From positions 62,001 to 126,000 of the forward strand of contig NZ_NOKQ01000276.1 of NCBI RefSeq assembly GCF_002265435.1: a stretch of DNA of 64,000 nucleotides, read 5' to 3'. Below are positions 62,891-64,000 of this stretch, piece after piece; the stretch's first letter is position 1, and each line of letters begins with the position of its first letter. This DNA comes from Tetzosporium hominis (lineage in GTDB: Bacteria > Bacillota > Bacilli > Bacillales_A > Planococcaceae). The translations under genes and the position numbers were made by a program. Below the pieces are notes generated by a model. The model was not told the origin of the DNA, did not search any database, and worked only from the letters and a program-made list of their open reading frames with translations.

Positions 62891-63928
62891 ATGGAAGCAC
62901 AACTTGCTGCACTGAAACAAGAAGTTATTCAAAAGATCACAGATGCGCAATCAGTCAAAGAACTGCAAGACGTCCGCGTGGCGTATCTCGGTAAAAAAGG
63001 ACCGATCACAGATTTACTCAAAGGTATGGGCAAATTGCCTGCTGAAGAGCGTCCGAAGATGGGAGCACTTGTTAATGAGATGCGCCAAGAAGTTACAGCT
63101 GTACTAGACGAGCGTTCGGTAGAGCTTGAGCAAGCGGCAATTGATGCCCAACTTGCAAACGAGACGATTGATGTGACGTTACCAGGACGTACGGTCCAAA
63201 TCGGGAATCACCATCCGTTAACGAGAGTCATCGAAGAAATCGAAGACTTATTCATCGGTATGGGCTACGAGATCGCAGAAGGTCCAGAAGTCGAGAAAGA
63301 TTATTACAACTTTGAAGCGCTAAACCTTCCGAAAGGTCACCCGGCTCGGGATATGCAAGACTCGTTCTACATCTCAGAAGAATTGTTATTACGCACGCAC
63401 ACGTCACCTGTTCAAGCACGTACGATGGAGCAGAAGCAAGGCGAACCGATTCGCATCATCTGTCCTGGTAAAGTGTTCCGTCGTGACAACGATGACGCGA
63501 CACACTCGCACCAATTCATGCAAATCGAAGGATTAGTCATTGGCGAGAACATTCGTATGACCGATCTAAAGGGAACGCTTGACCTACTCGGGAAAAAGAT
63601 GTTCGGTCAAGACCGTGAAATTCGTCTGCGCCCAAGCTTCTTCCCGTTCACTGAGCCATCTGTTGAAATGGATATCTCTTGCTTCAAATGTGGCGGTAGT
63701 GGCTGTTCAGTATGTAAAGGAACTGGCTGGATTGAAATTTTAGGTGCGGGTATGGTGCACCCAGATGTCCTTCGCATGGCAGGATACGATCCAGAAAAAG
63801 TGTCTGGTTTTGCTTTCGGTATCGGAGCAGAGCGAATTGCGATGCTGAAATATGGCGTAGAAGATATTCGCCATTTCTATACAAACGATATGCGATTCAT
63901 CAAGCAATTTGAACGCAGTGAAGGGTAA
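62891..63928 (+). CDS. pheS: phenylalanyl-tRNA synthetase alpha subunit
   Basis: 345-residue class II synthetase subunit. N-terminal coiled coil (about 1-85), then motif 2 region [20 protein letters not shown] and [15 protein letters not shown], a C-x2-C-type insert ([17 protein letters not shown]) and motif 3 [20 protein letters not shown]. The ATG at 62891 follows AAAGGAGGA after the T-box terminator; sequence upstream in frame lies inside the T-box. Confidence 0.97.
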   Translation: MEAQLAALKQEVIQKITDAQSVKELQDVRVAYLGKKGPITDLLKGMGKLPAEERPKMGALVNEMRQEVTAVLDERSVELEQAAIDAQLANETIDVTLPGRTVQIGNHHPLTRVIEEIEDLFIGMGYEIAEGPEVEKDYYNFEALNLPKGHPARDMQDSFYISEELLLRTHTSPVQARTMEQKQGEPIRIICPGKVFRRDNDDATHSHQFMQIEGLVIGENIRMTDLKGTLDLLGKKMFGQDREIRLRPSFFPFTEPSVEMDISCFKCGGSGCSVCKGTGWIEILGAGMVHPDVLRMAGYDPEKVSGFAFGIGAERIAMLKYGVEDIRHFYTNDMRFIKQFERSEG

Positions 63929-63940
63929 GGAGGAGACAGT

Positions 63941-64000
63941 ATGTTAGTATCACTCAATTGGTTAGCAGACTACGTGGATTTGACGGATCAACAGCCTGCT
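63941..64000 (+). CDS. pheT: phenylalanyl-tRNA synthetase beta subunit (5' end only)
   Basis: First 20 codons, MLVSLNWLADYVDLTDQQPA, match the PheT N-terminus. AAGGAGGAGA precedes the ATG, 12 bp after pheS. The rest is outside the window. Confidence 0.93.
   Translation, partial: MLVSLNWLADYVDLTDQQPA

Overview
The window is a chromosomal segment of a low-to-moderate G+C, spore-forming (or recently spore-forming) member of the Bacillales, most likely Planococcaceae/Caryophanaceae. The evidence is gene order that follows the Bacillus subtilis rpsD to pheST segment almost gene for gene, strong AGGAGG-type ribosome binding sites, two T-box leaders, two small acid-soluble spore protein genes behind textbook sigma-G promoters, and a D-aspartate-ligase-like ATP-grasp gene that fits the L-Lys-D-Asp/D-Glu wall of that family. 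The family assignment is inference; the Bacillales placement is firm.

Layout. 1-3963: minus-strand rpsD with its promoter and leader, mgl, a repeat-rich gap, then msrC and hisJ on the minus strand. 4073-8453: ezrA, the nifZ-thiI 4-thiouridine pair and an alpha/beta SASP. 8586-14645: rarD, convergent NAD kinase, then sppA-yteJ-tpx-ytxK-ackA. 14678-21034: universal stress protein, ald, a paired fluoride channel crcB1-crcB2, Xaa-Pro dipeptidase, ytkL, ytoI and ytpI. 21124-30957: nrnA-dnaE, a GntR-accD-accA operon with a palindromic operator, and pfkA-pyk-fxsA. 30981-34321: a frameshifted membrane protein gene and citZ-icd; mdh, expected next, is absent. 34322-35083 is a 760-bp scar-like gap with a perfect 18-bp hairpin and an interrupted repeat. 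35084-45275: MaoC-like hydratase, phoP-phoR, the Asl-like ligase, hflK-hflC, polA-mutM-coaE. 45387-50054: gapB (CcpN boxes), speD (structured leader), frameshifted nrdR, dnaB-dnaI. 50147-53705: a Fur-controlled ferric iron ABC transporter. 53744-57361: T-box-thrS, L20-leader-infC-rpmI-rplT. 57902 to the end: ysdA, ysdB, dimeric dUTPase, ysdC, argF, sspI, an SPOUT rRNA methyltransferase, T-box-pheS and the start of pheT.

Most genes are core metabolism and information processing: glycolysis and its gluconeogenic counterpart (pfkA, pyk, gapB), fatty acid initiation (accDA), TCA entry (citZ, icd), replication (dnaE, polA, dnaB, dnaI), and translation (rpsD, thrS, infC, rpmI, rplT, pheST).

The most unusual material is between the genes. 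Four copies of an exactly 120-bp palindromic element (here called B) occur, one of them inserted inside a second repeat family (A). A third family (C) has one copy interrupted by about 67 bp. Two unrelated intergenic arrays have a period near 21 bp. The speD leader folds its own ribosome binding site into a stem. Two genes (nrdR and a membrane protein) carry single-base homopolymer indels, which look like either assembly errors or real lesions. I saw no defence system, CRISPR array, prophage, tRNA or rRNA in the window.
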